A DNA stretch of 64,000 nucleotides from Rugamonas fusca (GCF_014042365.1 NZ_JACEZS010000009.1:1-64000); one strand, 5' to 3'; shown: positions 1 to 11,271, numbered from the stretch's first letter. Program-made: numbers and translations. The notes: a model not told the origin generated them from the letters alone.

Positions 1-2
1 AC

Positions 3-35
3 TTCGACCGGTTGGGCGTACCACGCCTGTCTTAA
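3..35 (+). pseudogene. possible C-terminal end of group II intron reverse transcriptase/maturase (partial, cut by window edge)
   Basis: An open frame enters from the left edge and reads FDRLGVPRLS before a TAA at 33-35. It ends a few bases ahead of the intron domain V hairpin, which is where intron-encoded reverse transcriptases normally stop. Only ten codons are visible, so the assignment depends on the RNA structure that follows and not on the peptide. Whether the upstream ORF is intact cannot be seen. Confidence 0.4.
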
Positions 36-125
36 CCTCAACTACTCGAACCGCCCGGTGCGGACCCGCATGCCGGGTGGTGTGGCAGGGGACCGGTCAG
101 CTATGCTGGCCGCCCCTATGCCGAT
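36..125 (+). mobile_element. 3' end of a group II intron (domains V and VI)
   Basis: Bases 48-84 form a domain V-like hairpin. A stem of the type ACCGCCCGG / CCGGGTGGT is capped by a second short stem TGCG / CGCA, in the arrangement seen in many bacterial introns. It is followed by a second hairpin (GGGGACCGG with its G-rich/C-rich partner) that would be domain VI, ending in CCCCTATGCCGAT, a typical 3' end. The intron would end about 15 bp before the glutaredoxin-like gene, so it sits between that gene and whatever lies upstream (in relatives usually a DegP/MucD protease gene). The exact 3' boundary is uncertain by a few bases. Confidence 0.75.
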
Positions 126-140
126 TTTAAATCGCCCATC

Positions 141-392
141 ATGCATTTCACATTGTATTCCCGCAGTTATTGCCACCTGTGCCAGGACATGCTGGACGCC
201 CTGAACCTGCTGCAAACGCCGGAGCGCCCCTTCACGGTGGAAGTGATCGACGTGGACGCCGACCCGGCCCTGGTCGAGCGCTTCGACGAACTGGTGCCCG
301 TGCTGTTCGCGGCCCTGGACCAGCCCGAGCTGTGCCACTATTTCCTCGACGCCGAGCGCGTACGCCAGGCCCTGGCCAGCGAAATTGCTTGA
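141..392 (+). CDS. glutaredoxin-like family protein (DUF836)
   Basis: 83 residues with a thioredoxin-fold start (HFTLYSRSYCHLC): the redox pair is Cys11-His-Leu-Cys14. The family is a short glutaredoxin-like group, and a thiol-disulfide role is inferred from the CxxC. In Burkholderiales this gene commonly sits just before lepA, as here. The start lies directly after the group II intron 3' end, so its transcription may depend on the intron or on a promoter brought by it. No strong Shine-Dalgarno sequence is visible. Confidence 0.8.
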   Translation: MHFTLYSRSYCHLCQDMLDALNLLQTPERPFTVEVIDVDADPALVERFDELVPVLFAALDQPELCHYFLDAERVRQALASEIA

Positions 393-570
393 TTACTCAA
401 CTATTTCCCACCTGTACACGTCAATTTGTGCGGCAAAATATTGACGGTTTGATATTTTGATGGCTTTGCCACGTCATAACACGGGCTTTCCACTCTGAAA
501 TCCGGTAAAATGGCGGGTTAGTGAAGTTACTGTTTTGCTGCTGTTTTGCGTTTTCGTGGTAGTCATCAAG

Positions 571-613
571 GCGCTCGCCAGGGCATTACCGCCCCGTACG
601 GAGCGCTTTTTTT
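571..613 (+). terminator. hairpin with T-run ahead of lepA
   Basis: GCGCTC (571-576) pairs with GAGCGC (601-606), with a nested GGGC/GCCC stem inside, and is followed by seven T residues (607-613). It looks like an intrinsic terminator that would separate the glutaredoxin-like gene from lepA. The position 55 bp before lepA also allows a leader attenuator. The rest of 393-661 shows no gene. Confidence 0.5.
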
Positions 614-667
614 GTATGAAGCCCGGCCGTCACCTCGTCGTTTCAATCCGTTTTTGAATATTTGTTA

Positions 668-2461
668 ATGAACAACATACGCAATTTCTCCATCATCGCC
701 CACATCGACCACGGCAAATCGACCTTGGCCGACCGCATCATCCAGTTGTGCGGCGGCTTGTCGGACCGCGAGATGGAAGCGCAAGTGCTCGATTCGATGG
801 ATCTGGAGCGCGAGCGCGGCATCACCATCAAGGCGCAGACCGCGGCCCTGCAATACAAGGCGCGCGACGGCAAAACCTACAACCTGAACCTGATCGACAC
901 CCCCGGCCACGTGGACTTTTCCTACGAGGTCAGCCGCTCGCTGTCGGCCTGCGAAGGCGCGCTGCTGGTGGTGGACGCCTCGCAGGGCGTGGAAGCGCAA
1001 ACCGTGGCCAACTGCTACACGGCGCTGGACCTGGGCGTGGAAGTGGTGCCCGTGCTAAACAAGATCGACTTGCCCAACGCCGATCCGCCAACCGCCATCG
1101 CCGAGATCGAGGACGTGATCGGTATCGAGGCCGGTGACGCCGTCCACTGCTCGGCCAAGACCGGGCTGGGCGTGGAAGACGTGCTCGAATCGATCATCGC
1201 CAAGGTGCCGCCACCGAAGGGTGACAAGGATGCACCGCTGCAAGCGCTGATCATCGACTCGTGGTTCGACAACTACGTGGGCGTGGTGATGCTGGTGCGC
1301 GTGGTCAACGGCACGCTGAAGCCCAAGGATAAGATCCGCCTGATGGCCACCGACTCGGTGCAGCTGGTGGAAGACATCGGCATCTTCTCGCCCCGTTCCG
1401 TGTCGCTGCCTGAACTGTCGGCCGGCCAGGTGGGCTTCGTGATCGCCGGCATCAAGGAATTGAAAGTGGCCAAGGTGGGCGACACCATCACCCTGGCCAG
1501 CCGTCCGGCCGAGGCGCCGCTGCCCGGCTTCAAGGAAGTGCAGCCGCAAGTGTTCGCCGGCCTGTTCCCGGTCGAGGCCAACCAGTACGACGCGCTGCGC
1601 GACTCGCTGGAAAAGTTGAAGCTGAATGACGCGGCCCTGATGTACGAGCCGGAAGTGTCGCAGGCGCTGGGCTTCGGCTTCCGCTGCGGCTTCCTGGGCT
1701 TGCTGCACATGGAGATCGTGCAGGAGCGCCTGGAGCGCGAATTCGACATGGACCTGATCACCACGGCGCCGACCGTGGTGTACGAGGTCGAGATGCGCGA
1801 TGGCACCGTGCTCAAGGTGGACAATCCTTCGCGCATGCCGGACCCGTCGCGGATCCAGGAAATCCGCGAGCCGATCGTGACGGTGAACCTGTACATGCCG
1901 CAGGAATACGTGGGCTCCGTGATCACGCTGTGCATCAGCAAGCGCGGCGTGCAGATGGACATGAGCTATCACGGCCGTCAGGTCAAGCTGGTCTACGAGA
2001 TCCCGATGGGCGAGATCGTGCTGGACTTCTTCGACAAGCTCAAGTCCACCTCGCGCGGTTACGCGTCGATGGACTACGAGTTCAAGGAATACCGTCCGTC
2101 CGACGTGGTCAAGGTCGACATGCTGATCAACGGCGAGAAGGTCGACGCGCTGGCCATCATCGTGCACCGCTCGAACGCCGCCTACCGTGGCCGCCAGGTG
2201 GCCGCCAAGATGCGCGAGCTGATTCCGCGCCAGATGTTCGACGTGGCCATCCAGGCCGCCATCGGCGCCAACGTGATCTCGCGCGAGAACGTCAAGGCGC
2301 TGCGCAAGAACGTGCTGGCCAAGTGCTACGGCGGCGACGTGAGCCGCAAGAAGAAGCTGCTGGAGAAGCAGAAGGCAGGTAAAAAACGCATGAAGCAAGT
2401 GGGCTCGGTCGAGATTCCACAAGAGGCGTTCCTGGCAATCTTACAAGTGGAAGAGAAATGA
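668..2461 (+). CDS. lepA: elongation factor 4 (EF-4/LepA) GTPase
   Basis: 597 residues, the family length. It is a ribosome-bound translational GTPase that can back-translocate tRNAs. GTPase motifs are complete: AHIDHGKST near residue 11, the ERGITIK switch region, DTPGHVDF, and NKIDLP. The C-terminal EF-4-specific domain (Arg/Lys-rich end with [17 protein letters not shown]) is present. ATG at 668 is preferred over an in-frame TTG two codons earlier. The stop overlaps the lepB start (ATGA), so translation is probably coupled, as in many proteobacteria. Confidence 0.97.
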   Translation: MNNIRNFSIIAHIDHGKSTLADRIIQLCGGLSDREMEAQVLDSMDLERERGITIKAQTAALQYKARDGKTYNLNLIDTPGHVDFSYEVSRSLSACEGALLVVDASQGVEAQTVANCYTALDLGVEVVPVLNKIDLPNADPPTAIAEIEDVIGIEAGDAVHCSAKTGLGVEDVLESIIAKVPPPKGDKDAPLQALIIDSWFDNYVGVVMLVRVVNGTLKPKDKIRLMATDSVQLVEDIGIFSPRSVSLPELSAGQVGFVIAGIKELKVAKVGDTITLASRPAEAPLPGFKEVQPQVFAGLFPVEANQYDALRDSLEKLKLNDAALMYEPEVSQALGFGFRCGFLGLLHMEIVQERLEREFDMDLITTAPTVVYEVEMRDGTVLKVDNPSRMPDPSRIQEIREPIVTVNLYMPQEYVGSVITLCISKRGVQMDMSYHGRQVKLVYEIPMGEIVLDFFDKLKSTSRGYASMDYEFKEYRPSDVVKVDMLINGEKVDALAIIVHRSNAAYRGRQVAAKMRELIPRQMFDVAIQAAIGANVISRENVKALRKNVLAKCYGGDVSRKKKLLEKQKAGKKRMKQVGSVEIPQEAFLAILQVEEK

Positions 2462-3375
2462 ACCTGCAACTGATTCTGGGGAATTTTGCTTTAATCCTGT
2501 TCGTCCTGATGGTGGTCACCGGCGTCATCTGGTTCCTGGACGTGTTCTACCTGGCCAAGCAGCGGCGCCTGGCGGCTGACCGCGCGCTGGCCGAGTTCGA
2601 TGGCCGCAACGCCAAGCTGACGGCCGACGGCATCAAGGTCGACCGCGCCGCCAACCGCAACGCCATCGAGCACGCGCTGCTGCGCCAGCCGACGTGGATC
2701 GAATATTCGGGCAGCTTCTTCCCCGTGATCGCGCTGGTGTTCTTCCTGCGTTCGTTCCTGTATGAGCCGTTCAAGATCCCGTCGTCGTCCATGGTGCCGA
2801 CGCTGCTGGTGGGCGACCTGATCCTGGTGAACAAGTACACCTACGGCATCCGCCTGCCGGTGCTGAACAAGAAGATCATCGAGATCAACAACCCGCAGCG
2901 CGGCGACGTGATGGTGTTCAAGTATCCCAAGGACATGACCCAGGATTACATCAAGCGGGTCATTGGCGTGCCCGGTGATAAAATCACGTATGAAAACAAG
3001 CGCTTAACGGTCAACGGCAAAGCCGTCTCGTACGCGCCGATGGACGATTACCTCGATGACGAGCATCTGGTGTACAACAAGCAATACCAGGAGAACCTGA
3101 CGGGCGTGTCGCACCGCATCCTCAACAACGAGCAGGCGCCGACGCTGAACCTGGCCGACGTCAAGCATTTCCCGCATGACGACGCGTGCACCTACAATTA
3201 TGATGGCTTCACGTGCGTGGTTCCTGAGGGTAACTACTTCATGATGGGCGATAATCGTGATAACAGCGCCGACAGCCGTTACTGGGGTTTCGTGCCGGAC
3301 AAGAATATCGTGGGCAAGGCCTTCTTCGTCTGGATGAACCTGAGCAACCTGCGCCGTATCGGCGGCATACACTAA
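2458..3375 (+). CDS. lepB: signal peptidase I
   Basis: 305 residues. This membrane-bound serine/lysine protease removes signal peptides from exported preproteins. Two N-terminal membrane segments are visible (about residues 5-28 and 85-102). The catalytic serine is Ser111 in IPSSSMVPT and the general base Lys166 in [11 protein letters not shown]. The C-terminal box [16 protein letters not shown] is complete. Its ATG overlaps the lepA stop. It precedes the small membrane protein and rnc in one operon. Confidence 0.97.
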   Translation: MNLQLILGNFALILFVLMVVTGVIWFLDVFYLAKQRRLAADRALAEFDGRNAKLTADGIKVDRAANRNAIEHALLRQPTWIEYSGSFFPVIALVFFLRSFLYEPFKIPSSSMVPTLLVGDLILVNKYTYGIRLPVLNKKIIEINNPQRGDVMVFKYPKDMTQDYIKRVIGVPGDKITYENKRLTVNGKAVSYAPMDDYLDDEHLVYNKQYQENLTGVSHRILNNEQAPTLNLADVKHFPHDDACTYNYDGFTCVVPEGNYFMMGDNRDNSADSRYWGFVPDKNIVGKAFFVWMNLSNLRRIGGIH

Positions 3376-3384
3376 GGAGCGAGC

Positions 3385-3771
3385 ATGGTGGGCATCAAGC
3401 ATAAGCGGCAGCATGGCATTTCCCTCGTGGGCCTGATCATCACCCTGGCCGTGCTGGGCTTCCTGGGTGTGCTGGCCATGAAGATCGTGCCCACCTACAC
3501 GGAATACCGGGCGATCCAGAATGCCATCATCAAGGCCAAGAGTGCCGGCTCCACCGTGCGCGAGATCCAGGCGTCGTTTGACGCCAACGCCGACGTGGGT
3601 TACATCACCTCGATCAACAGCAAGGACCTGATCATCTCGAAAGAAAACAACGAGATGGAAGTGAGCTTCGCGTACGAGAAGAAAATCCCGCTGTTCGGCC
3701 CGGCCAGCCTGCTGCTCGAATACGCCGGCACCACGGCCAAGGGCGGCGTGCCGGCCAAGGCCGATCAATAA
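3385..3771 (+). CDS. DUF4845 membrane-anchored protein
   Basis: 128 residues. A short basic N-terminus precedes one hydrophobic segment (residues 11-30, pseudopilin-like in look), then a soluble domain beginning KIVPTYTEYRAIQ. It matches the DUF4845 family found between lepB and rnc in betaproteobacteria. The function is not established. AAGGAGCG stands just ahead of the ATG, 9 bp after lepB. Confidence 0.85.
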   Translation: MVGIKHKRQHGISLVGLIITLAVLGFLGVLAMKIVPTYTEYRAIQNAIIKAKSAGSTVREIQASFDANADVGYITSINSKDLIISKENNEMEVSFAYEKKIPLFGPASLLLEYAGTTAKGGVPAKADQ

Positions 3772-3804
3772 AGCTTCAAGCATTACAAACTAATACAACC
3801 GACG

Positions 3805-4614
3805 ATGAATCTTCAGCTCTTGCAAACCCGTTTAGGCTATACGTTCCAGGATGCTGGCCTGTTGCAGCAAGCCTTGACGCACCGTAGCCACAGCAGTTTG
3901 CATAACGAACGGCTGGAATTCCTGGGCGACTCCGTGCTCAACTGCGTGGTCGCGTCCATTTTGTACGAGCGCTACATCGCAATTGACGAGGGCGACCTGT
4001 CGCGCCTGCGCGCCAACCTGGTCAAGCAGCAATCGCTGTACGAAATCGCCCAGAAGCTGGAACTGTCGCAGTTCCTGCGCCTGGGCGAGGGCGAGTTGAA
4101 ATCGGGCGGCTTCCGCCGGCCATCGATCCTGGCCGACACGCTGGAGGCGCTGCTGGGCGCCATTTTCCTCGATGGCGGTTTCAATCCCGCGCGCGACGTG
4201 ATCCGCGCGTTCTACATCCCCATCCTGGACTCGGTCGACCCGCAGACGCTGGGCAAGGATGCCAAGACGCTGCTGCAGGAATTCTTGCAAAGTAAGAAGA
4301 TCTCGCTGCCGCAGTACAATGTGGTGGCCACCCATGGCGCCGCGCACAGCCAGGAATTCGAGATCGAATGCCTGGTGCCCAAGCTGGGCATCCAGGTCTA
4401 TGGCCGGGGCGGCAGCCGCCGCGCCGGCGAACAGGCCGCCGCCAAGCTGGCGCTGGAAGTGGCCGAGCAGGCGCTGGTGAAAACCCCGGCCGCGGCCCGC
4501 AAGGCCAAGCCGCGCGCGGCCCAGCTTAAACTGGCCGGCATCGCCACTATCCAGAGCGACGCCGCTCCGGCCCAGCCGGAGGCCACCGCCTCCGGCAAGC
4601 AGGCCAACACGTAA
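3805..4614 (+). CDS. rnc: ribonuclease III
   Basis: 269 residues. This double-strand-specific endoribonuclease processes rRNA precursors and structured mRNAs. The signature [12 protein letters not shown] lies near residues 33-44, the second acidic cluster is [15 protein letters not shown], and a double-stranded-RNA-binding domain occupies about residues 150-225. The last 45 residues are Ala/Lys-rich and not part of the conserved fold, making it longer than the 226-residue E. coli enzyme. It sits in the lepB-rnc-era order. Confidence 0.96.
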   Translation: MNLQLLQTRLGYTFQDAGLLQQALTHRSHSSLHNERLEFLGDSVLNCVVASILYERYIAIDEGDLSRLRANLVKQQSLYEIAQKLELSQFLRLGEGELKSGGFRRPSILADTLEALLGAIFLDGGFNPARDVIRAFYIPILDSVDPQTLGKDAKTLLQEFLQSKKISLPQYNVVATHGAAHSQEFEIECLVPKLGIQVYGRGGSRRAGEQAAAKLALEVAEQALVKTPAAARKAKPRAAQLKLAGIATIQSDAAPAQPEATASGKQANT

Positions 4615-4636
4615 CACCTAGACAGAATCGAGCAGC

Positions 4637-5539
<903 letters not shown>

Positions 5540-5563
5540 GCGCCAGGGGAGCCCGACACACGC

Positions 5564-6436
5564 ATGTCCACGCTGACAGCAGACCACGATACGGCTGAGC
5601 CCGTGTCCACCCAGGCGCCTGGCGCCGGGGCGGACACGGGCTCAGTCGCTTCAACGGCCGTCCCGCCGGCAACGGGCGCCGCCGCGCGCCGCCCGCGCCC
5701 GCCGCCCGCGCGCGAGCGCACCGTGGGCACCAAGGTGGCTGGCCAGCCGGCGTTCGTGCTGCACAGCTATCCGTACAAGGAAACCAGCCTGATCGTGGAC
5801 CTGTTCACGCGCGATTATGGCCGCGTGGCCCTGATCGCCAAGGGCGCCAAGCGGCCCCATTCCCAATTGCGCGGCGTGCTGCAAACCTTCCAGCCGCTGC
5901 AGGCCGGCTGGAGCGGAAAATCCGAACTGCGCGTGCTGACCGGCGCCGAGTGGGTGGGCGGCATGCTGCCGCTGGAGAAGACGGCGCTGCTGTGCGGCTT
6001 CTACCTGAACGAATTGCTGGTCAAGCTGCTGGCCCGCGACGACGCCCATCCGGCCCTGTTCGACCATTACGTGGCCACGCTCAACCAGCTGGCCCACGAC
6101 GAACCGGCGCCCATCGTGCTGCGCAAGTTCGAGCTGGCCCTGCTCAAGGAAACGGGCGTGGCGGCCGACCTTACGCGCTGCACGGCCACCCGTGAAGCCA
6201 TCGTGGCCGACCGTCTGTACGTGGTGGACCCGGAGCGGGGGCCGCGCCCGGAGCGTGCCAGCGACACTTGGCCGCGCGTGGCCGGCAAGACCCTGCTCGA
6301 CATGGAGCGCGAGGATTACAGCGACCCGGCCACCCAGGCCCAGAGCAAGCAGCTGATGCGCTTCCTGCTGGCGCACCACCTGGGCGGCGCGCCGCTCAAC
6401 ACCCGCCAGATCCTGATCGACCTGATGCAGCTTTGA
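5564..6436 (+). CDS. recO: DNA repair protein RecO
   Basis: 290 residues. RecO loads RecA with RecF/RecR and anneals SSB-coated strands. The conserved body starts near residue 60 ([26 protein letters not shown]), an OB-fold entry typical of RecO. The first about 60 residues are a Pro/Ala/Arg-rich extension absent from the E. coli protein. A GGGGAG Shine-Dalgarno sequence is 13 bp ahead of the ATG. A downstream start that drops the low-complexity segment cannot be excluded. Confidence 0.93.
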   Translation: MSTLTADHDTAEPVSTQAPGAGADTGSVASTAVPPATGAAARRPRPPPARERTVGTKVAGQPAFVLHSYPYKETSLIVDLFTRDYGRVALIAKGAKRPHSQLRGVLQTFQPLQAGWSGKSELRVLTGAEWVGGMLPLEKTALLCGFYLNELLVKLLARDDAHPALFDHYVATLNQLAHDEPAPIVLRKFELALLKETGVAADLTRCTATREAIVADRLYVVDPERGPRPERASDTWPRVAGKTLLDMEREDYSDPATQAQSKQLMRFLLAHHLGGAPLNTRQILIDLMQL

Positions 6437-6474
6437 ACAGATAACCCAAATAACCTGATAAACGGTATAAATCA

Positions 6475-7239
6475 ATGAGCTTCCTCCAGCCTGCCGGCCC
6501 CGTCATCGACCTGGGCGTCAATATCGACCACGTGGCCACGCTGCGCAACGCGCGCGGCACCAGCTATCCCGATCCCATCCGCGCCGCGCTGCTGGCCGAG
6601 CAGGCCGGCGCCGACTGCATCACGCTGCACCTGCGCGAGGACCGCCGCCACATCAAGGATGCCGACGTGATCGCGCTGGCCCCCCAACTGCTCACGCGCA
6701 TGAACCTGGAGGCGGCCGTGACTCAGGAAATGATTGATTTCGCCTGCCGCATCAAGCCGGCCGACGTGTGCCTGGTGCCGGAAAAGCGCACCGAAGTGAC
6801 CACCGAAGGGGGCCTCGATGTCGTCACCCATTTCAATGCCGTGCAGGCGGCCGTGCGCCAGTTGCAGGGCGAGGGCATCCGCGTGAGCCTGTTCATCGAC
6901 GCCGACGAGGCGCAGATCGCCGCCGCCGCCGAGATCGGCGCGCCCGTGATCGAACTGCACACGGGCCGCTATGCGGACACGGAAGGCGCCGGACAGGCGG
7001 CGGAACTGGAACGTATCAAGGCTGGCGTGCTGTTCGGCGTGGGGCGCGGGCTGAAGGTCAACGCCGGCCACGGCCTGCATTACACCAACGTGCAAGCCAT
7101 CGCCGCCATTCCCGCCATCGCTGAACTCAATATCGGCCACGCCATCGTGGCGCACGCCGTGTTCGCGGGCTGGGAGAACGCCGTGCGCGAAATGAAGGCC
7201 ATCATGGTCTCCACGCGGCTGGGGCAGGGCGCACAATGA
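6475..7239 (+). CDS. pdxJ: pyridoxine 5'-phosphate synthase
   Basis: 254 residues. It condenses 1-deoxyxylulose 5-phosphate with 3-amino-2-oxopropyl phosphate to make pyridoxine 5'-phosphate. The N-terminus [17 protein letters not shown] and the phosphate-binding segment GHGLHYTNV are family signatures. The TGA overlaps the acpS ATG by four bases, which suggests coupled translation of the pair. Confidence 0.97.
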   Translation: MSFLQPAGPVIDLGVNIDHVATLRNARGTSYPDPIRAALLAEQAGADCITLHLREDRRHIKDADVIALAPQLLTRMNLEAAVTQEMIDFACRIKPADVCLVPEKRTEVTTEGGLDVVTHFNAVQAAVRQLQGEGIRVSLFIDADEAQIAAAAEIGAPVIELHTGRYADTEGAGQAAELERIKAGVLFGVGRGLKVNAGHGLHYTNVQAIAAIPAIAELNIGHAIVAHAVFAGWENAVREMKAIMVSTRLGQGAQ

Positions 7240-7631
7240 TCTACGGGATCGGCACCGACATCTGCCGCATCCCGCGTATCGCCGCCGCGCTGGAACGGCA
7301 CGGCGACCGCTTCGCGCAAAAGATACTTGGACCGCAGGAGATGGAGAAATACCACGCCCGCAAGGCCAAGCATGAGGCGCGCGGCATCCGTTTCGTCGCC
7401 ACCCGCTTCGCGGCCAAGGAAGCGTTTTCCAAGGCCATCGGCCTCGGCTTGCGCATGCCGATGACGTGGCCGGCGGCCCAGATGCTCAATGACGCCAGCG
7501 GCAAGCCCACCATCGTGTGCAGCGGCGTGCTGGCGCAGTTCATGCAGGACAAGGGCTTGACGGCGCAGGTGAGCATCAGCGACGAGGAGGAATACGCCGT
7601 CGCTTTCGTCATCGTCGAACAAGCCAGCTGA
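7236..7631 (+). CDS. acpS: holo-[acyl-carrier-protein] synthase
   Basis: 131 residues. It transfers 4'-phosphopantetheine from CoA to apo-ACP. The Mg-binding motif GIGTDICRI at residues 4-12 and the second motif [12 protein letters not shown] near residues 57-68 are both present. Its start overlaps the pdxJ stop (ATGA). Confidence 0.96.
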   Translation: MIYGIGTDICRIPRIAAALERHGDRFAQKILGPQEMEKYHARKAKHEARGIRFVATRFAAKEAFSKAIGLGLRMPMTWPAAQMLNDASGKPTIVCSGVLAQFMQDKGLTAQVSISDEEEYAVAFVIVEQAS

Positions 7632-7645
7632 CACAGGTAACAGGA

Positions 7646-9508
7646 ATGGATGAAGTGAACGAGGGCGCGCCCGATCCGCGCGCGCAGGTGCTGGCCACGG
7701 TGGCCAAGCTGCCCAACCTGCCGGGCGTGTACCGCTATTTCGACGCGGCCGACAACGTGCTCTACGTGGGCAAGGCGCGCGACCTGAAGAAGCGCGTGTC
7801 GAGCTACTTCCTGAAGAACCTGTCCAGCCCCCGCATCGCCATGATGGTGGAGCGCATCGCGCGGCTGGAAACGACGGTCACGCACAGCGAGGCCGAAGCG
7901 CTGATCCTGGAAAATAACCTGATCAAGACGCTGCACCCGCGCTTCAACATCCTGTTCCGCGACGATAAGTCCTATCCCTACCTGAAGATCACAGCCGGCG
8001 ACGCGCCGCGCATGGTCTACTACCGCGGCGCGGTGGACAAGAAGAACCAGTATTTCGGGCCGTTCCCCAGTTCCTGGGCCGTCAAGGAATCGATGCAGAT
8101 CCTGCAGAAGGTGTTCCGCATCCGCACCTGCGAGGACAGCGTGTACGCCAACCGCACGCGCCCCTGTTTGCTGCACCAGATCGGCCGCTGCAGCGCGCCC
8201 TGCGTGGACCTGGTGAGCAAGGAAGACTACCAGGCCGACGTGGCCAACGCGGCCCGGTTCCTGCGCGGGCGCCAGAGCGAAGTGATGGACGAGTTGGAAA
8301 AGAAGATGCACGCTTACGCGGCCGACCTGAAATTCGAACAGGCCGCCGTGGTGCGCAACCAGATCTCGTCGCTGTCGCGCGTGCTGCACCAGCAAAGCAT
8401 GGAGACGACGGGTGACGCCGACGTCGACATCCTGGCCGTGCTGGTGCAGGGCGGGCGCGCCTGCGTCAACCTGGCCATGGTGCGCGGCGGCCGCCACCTG
8501 GGCGACCGCGCCTATTTCCCGACCCAGGTGGGGGATGCGGCCGCCATCGCGGAAGAATCGATCGAAGTGGAAGTGCTGAGCGCCTTCCTGGTCCAGCACT
8601 ACACGGAAAAATTCATCCCCGGCACGCTGATCCTGAACATCGAATTTGACCAGCCAGCGTTGATGCTGGCCTTGCAGGAGCAGTGCGGCCACCGCATCCA
8701 CCTCGTGTTCCAGCCGCAGGACCAGCGCCGCAAGTGGCTGGAACTGGCGCAGAAGGGCGCCGAGATTTCGCTGGCGCGGCTGCTGTCGGAGCAGGGCTCG
8801 CAGCAGTCGCGCACGCGCGCGCTGGTCGATGCGCTGGGACTGGAACCCGAGGATATCGACACGCTGCGGGTGGAGTGCTTCGACATCAGCCACACCCAGG
8901 GCGAGGCCACGCAGGCGTCATGCGTGGTGTTCCATCACCACCAGATGCAGAACGGCGAGTACCGTCGCTACAACATCAACGACATCACGCCCGGCGACGA
9001 TTATGCTGCGATGCGGCAGGTGCTGATGCGCCGCTACGAAAAGGTGGCCAACGGCGACGGCGTGATGCCGGACGTGGTGCTGATCGACGGCGGCAAGGGC
9101 CAGATCGAAATGGCACGCCAGGTGTTCGCCGAACTGGGGCTGGACATCAGCCTGATCGTCGGCGTGGCCAAGGGGGAAGGGCGGCGCGTGGGCCTGGAGA
9201 CGCTGATGTTCGTGGACGGCCGGCCATCACAGGAGTTGGGCAAGGAATCGGCGGCCCTGATGCTGGTGGCGCAGATCCGCGACGAGGCGCACCGCTTCGC
9301 CATCACCGGCATGCGCGCCAAGCGCGCCAAGGCGCGCCAGACCTCGCGCCTGGAGGAGATCGAAGGCATCGGCGTCAAGCGGCGCCAGAAGCTGCTGGCC
9401 CGCTTCGGCGGCCTGCGCGGCGTGATCGACGCCAGCGTGCAGGATCTGATGCAGGTCGAGGGCATTTCCAGCGCGCTGGCCGAGGAAATCTACCGCCAGC
9501 TGCATTGA
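7646..9508 (+). CDS. uvrC: UvrABC excinuclease subunit C
   Basis: 620 residues. This nuclease makes the two incisions in nucleotide excision repair. The GIY-YIG-type domain begins at [20 protein letters not shown] (residues 24-43), a UVR motif for UvrB contact follows (about 205-240), then the RNase H-like domain and a C-terminal helix-hairpin-helix ([15 protein letters not shown]). ATG 7646 has AGGA in front and gives the family start. The longer open frame upstream only overlaps acpS. Confidence 0.95.
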   Translation: MDEVNEGAPDPRAQVLATVAKLPNLPGVYRYFDAADNVLYVGKARDLKKRVSSYFLKNLSSPRIAMMVERIARLETTVTHSEAEALILENNLIKTLHPRFNILFRDDKSYPYLKITAGDAPRMVYYRGAVDKKNQYFGPFPSSWAVKESMQILQKVFRIRTCEDSVYANRTRPCLLHQIGRCSAPCVDLVSKEDYQADVANAARFLRGRQSEVMDELEKKMHAYAADLKFEQAAVVRNQISSLSRVLHQQSMETTGDADVDILAVLVQGGRACVNLAMVRGGRHLGDRAYFPTQVGDAAAIAEESIEVEVLSAFLVQHYTEKFIPGTLILNIEFDQPALMLALQEQCGHRIHLVFQPQDQRRKWLELAQKGAEISLARLLSEQGSQQSRTRALVDALGLEPEDIDTLRVECFDISHTQGEATQASCVVFHHHQMQNGEYRRYNINDITPGDDYAAMRQVLMRRYEKVANGDGVMPDVVLIDGGKGQIEMARQVFAELGLDISLIVGVAKGEGRRVGLETLMFVDGRPSQELGKESAALMLVAQIRDEAHRFAITGMRAKRAKARQTSRLEEIEGIGVKRRQKLLARFGGLRGVIDASVQDLMQVEGISSALAEEIYRQLH

Positions 9509-9660
9509 TCGTCCGCGTTGTGTTGCGCCGCAGCGGTCATGCACTGCCGTCCTGGCGTGGCGCGGCTGCCGCCTGGCGCAGCCCGCGCTGGTTTAAAGTG
9601 CGCCCGCAAGGTAGACTAGCGGCGATATCAGTTTTTATAGTTGCAACATCACTTGACTCT

Positions 9661-10242
9661 ATGCCTTTCAATATACCGATCCTGCTGACCTGGCTGCGCG
9701 TGGCGCTGATCCCGCTGGTCGTTGGCGTGTTCTACCTGCCCACACACTGGCTGCCGCTGGCCGACCGCAACCTGTCGGCCACCCTGGTCTTCATCATCGC
9801 CGCCGTCACCGACTGGTTCGACGGCTTCCTGGCGCGGCGCTGGAACCAGACCTCGGCCTTCGGTGCCTTCCTCGATCCGGTGGCCGACAAGCTGATGGTG
9901 GCGGGGGCCTTGCTGGTGCTGGTGCAGCTGGATAGGGTCAACGCGGTGCTGGCCTTCATCATCATCGGCCGCGAGATCGCCATTTCCGCGCTGCGCGAAT
10001 GGATGGCGCAGATCGGGGCTTCGAAATCGGTGGCCGTGAGCTCGCTGGGCAAGATCAAGACGGCGGCCCAGATGACGGCCATTCCCATGCTGCTGTTCCA
10101 TGACATCCTGCTGGGCGCCGTCGATACCCAGGTGTGGGGCGAGCGCCTGCTGCTGGTGGCCTGCGTGCTGACCGTGTGGTCGATGTTCTACTACCTGCGT
10201 CTGGCCTGGCCCATGATCAAGGAGCGTGCCGGTACGATCTGA
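9661..10242 (+). CDS. pgsA: CDP-diacylglycerol-glycerol-3-phosphate 3-phosphatidyltransferase
   Basis: 193 residues, an integral membrane enzyme for the first step of phosphatidylglycerol synthesis. The CDP-alcohol phosphatidyltransferase signature is complete: DWFDGFLARR followed by GAFLDPVADK. Four to five hydrophobic segments span the length. The start MPFNIPILLTWLR is the normal family N-terminus. The much longer upstream frame is a shadow of uvrC. The uvrC-pgsA-tRNA order is common in betaproteobacteria. Confidence 0.95.
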   Translation: MPFNIPILLTWLRVALIPLVVGVFYLPTHWLPLADRNLSATLVFIIAAVTDWFDGFLARRWNQTSAFGAFLDPVADKLMVAGALLVLVQLDRVNAVLAFIIIGREIAISALREWMAQIGASKSVAVSSLGKIKTAAQMTAIPMLLFHDILLGAVDTQVWGERLLLVACVLTVWSMFYYLRLAWPMIKERAGTI

Positions 10243-10298
10243 CGGCGGCCTTGGTATAAACAATTTTCACTATTTCCTTGTTGAAAAGGTTTTTACCA

Positions 10299-10326
10299 TT
10301 GACAGTCCGGATAGTTCCTCTATAAT
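10299..10326 (+). promoter_or_regulatory. consensus sigma-70 promoter for the tRNA cluster
   Basis: A perfect -35 box TTGACA (10299-10304), a 16-bp spacer and a perfect -10 box TATAAT (10321-10326) lie 42 bp ahead of the first tRNA. No other near-consensus promoter is obvious between the tRNA genes, so the four tRNAs are probably one transcript. Confidence 0.85.
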
Positions 10327-10367
10327 GCTGGCCTGTTGTTGATGACGACGACGCGCTGAAAAGCACT

Positions 10368-10443
10368 GCGGGAGTAGCTCAGTTGGTAGAGCGCAACCTT
10401 GCCAAGGTTGAGGTCGAGAGTTCGAGACTCTTCTCCCGCTCCA
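10368..10443 (+). tRNA. tRNA-Gly (anticodon GCC), copy 1
   Basis: 76 nt with encoded CCA. The acceptor stem GCGGGAG pairs with CTCCCGC. The D stem is GCTC/GAGC, the anticodon stem CAACC/GGTTG holds loop TTGCCAA, and the T arm has loop TTCGAGA. Identical in sequence to the two copies that follow. Confidence 0.97.
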
Positions 10444-10525
10444 GTTTTTCAGAATTGTATGAAGTCAGCGACAATAAGTTGCACTGGAAATACAAGCAGC
10501 AAGCTGCTACAATGTTGGACCAAAT

Positions 10526-10601
10526 GCGGGAGTAGCTCAGTTGGTAGAGCGCAACCTTGCCAAGGTTGAGGTCGAGAGTTCGAGACTCTTCTCCCGCTCC
10601 A
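10526..10601 (+). tRNA. tRNA-Gly (anticodon GCC), copy 2
   Basis: Identical 76-nt copy with encoded CCA. It is separated from copy 1 by an unrelated 82-bp spacer, so the conserved part ends at the mature tRNA boundaries. Confidence 0.97.
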
Positions 10602-10643
10602 TTCGGTTCAAATGGCAACGGCAGTAACAGTAACAACTCCTAC

Positions 10644-10719
10644 GCGGGAGTAGCTCAGTTGGTAGAGCGCAACCTTGCCAAGGTTGAGGTCGAGAGTTCG
10701 AGACTCTTCTCCCGCTCCA
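10644..10719 (+). tRNA. tRNA-Gly (anticodon GCC), copy 3
   Basis: Third identical 76-nt copy with encoded CCA, 42 bp after copy 2. Confidence 0.97.
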
Positions 10720-10800
10720 GAATTCTCGCAGCAAGCAGCGCGCTTGCTGCGGCAAGAAAGCACCACCGCAGCTGTGCGGTAGTGCCCAGCAAGACCCTCT

Positions 10801-10874
10801 GGCGAGGTAGCAAAGAGGTTATGCAGCGGCCTGCAAAGCCGTCTAGGTCGGTTCGATTCCGATCCTCGCCTCCA
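10801..10874 (+). tRNA. tRNA-Cys (anticodon GCA)
   Basis: 74 nt with encoded CCA. The acceptor stem GGCGAGG pairs with CCTCGCC. Anticodon stem CGGC/GCCG holds loop CTGCAAA, and the T loop is TTCGATT. The short D arm is typical of bacterial tRNA-Cys. Last gene of the tRNA cluster. Confidence 0.96.
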
Positions 10875-10886
10875 GAACATCAAGGG

Positions 10887-10944
10887 TTTGCTGCCGTGTG
10901 CGGCAAATCGAATCAAGAGAAATCGCCGCTTAGCCGGCGATTTT
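10887..10944 (+). repeat. dispersed two-hairpin repeat, copy 1 (also tRNA cluster terminator)
   Basis: A first hairpin (TTTGCTGCCG with CGGCAAA) is followed by a strong one, AATCGCCG (10921-10928) pairing with CGGCGATT (10935-10942), then more T residues. It probably ends the tRNA transcript. The same about 58-bp arrangement with few changes occurs at 46894-46951, so it is a dispersed element as well as a terminator. Confidence 0.7.
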
Positions 10945-10945
10945 T

Positions 10946-11271
10946 CGTTTCTGCATTGATCTTCTTCAGTGGCGGAGCCTCGTTTCGGTGCGTGCTGGTT
11001 CATCTTTGACGTTGGTTCGGTTCACGTCAAGGTCAGCCTTAGCGATTGAAACAACGATCCGGCACGTCTGTGCCAGCGATTATCGCAAGCTAGTAGCGCT
11101 GTTCAGTATGAAGGCATCCATATCGCGCAAGGCGAACTGATATTGAAGTCTTTGACAGTTGGCGTGCTTCACTAGCGGCTGGCGTCTCAACTGCTCGGCG
11201 TGATCATCCTCGCCGTTCGCGAATTGGGCCCTATGGCCGATAGAAGGCATCATTGCATATCATTCTTGAAA
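10946..11271. other. intergenic stretch between the tRNA cluster and the meta-cleavage operon
   Basis: No supported gene is visible. The open frames here have no ribosome binding site and no recognisable protein. A TTTCGTTTC-type T-rich tail follows the tRNA terminator. The stretch ends at the operon terminator on the minus strand. Confidence 0.5.

Noticed and set aside
1055..2422. 455-codon open frame on the minus strand
   Set aside because: Antisense to lepA; composition is His/Leu/Val-rich shadow sequence without motifs.
10368..10719. Three regularly repeated sequences that could be read as a CRISPR-like array
   Set aside because: The repeats fold as complete tRNA-Gly genes with encoded CCA, and the spacers differ in length (82 and 42 bp).
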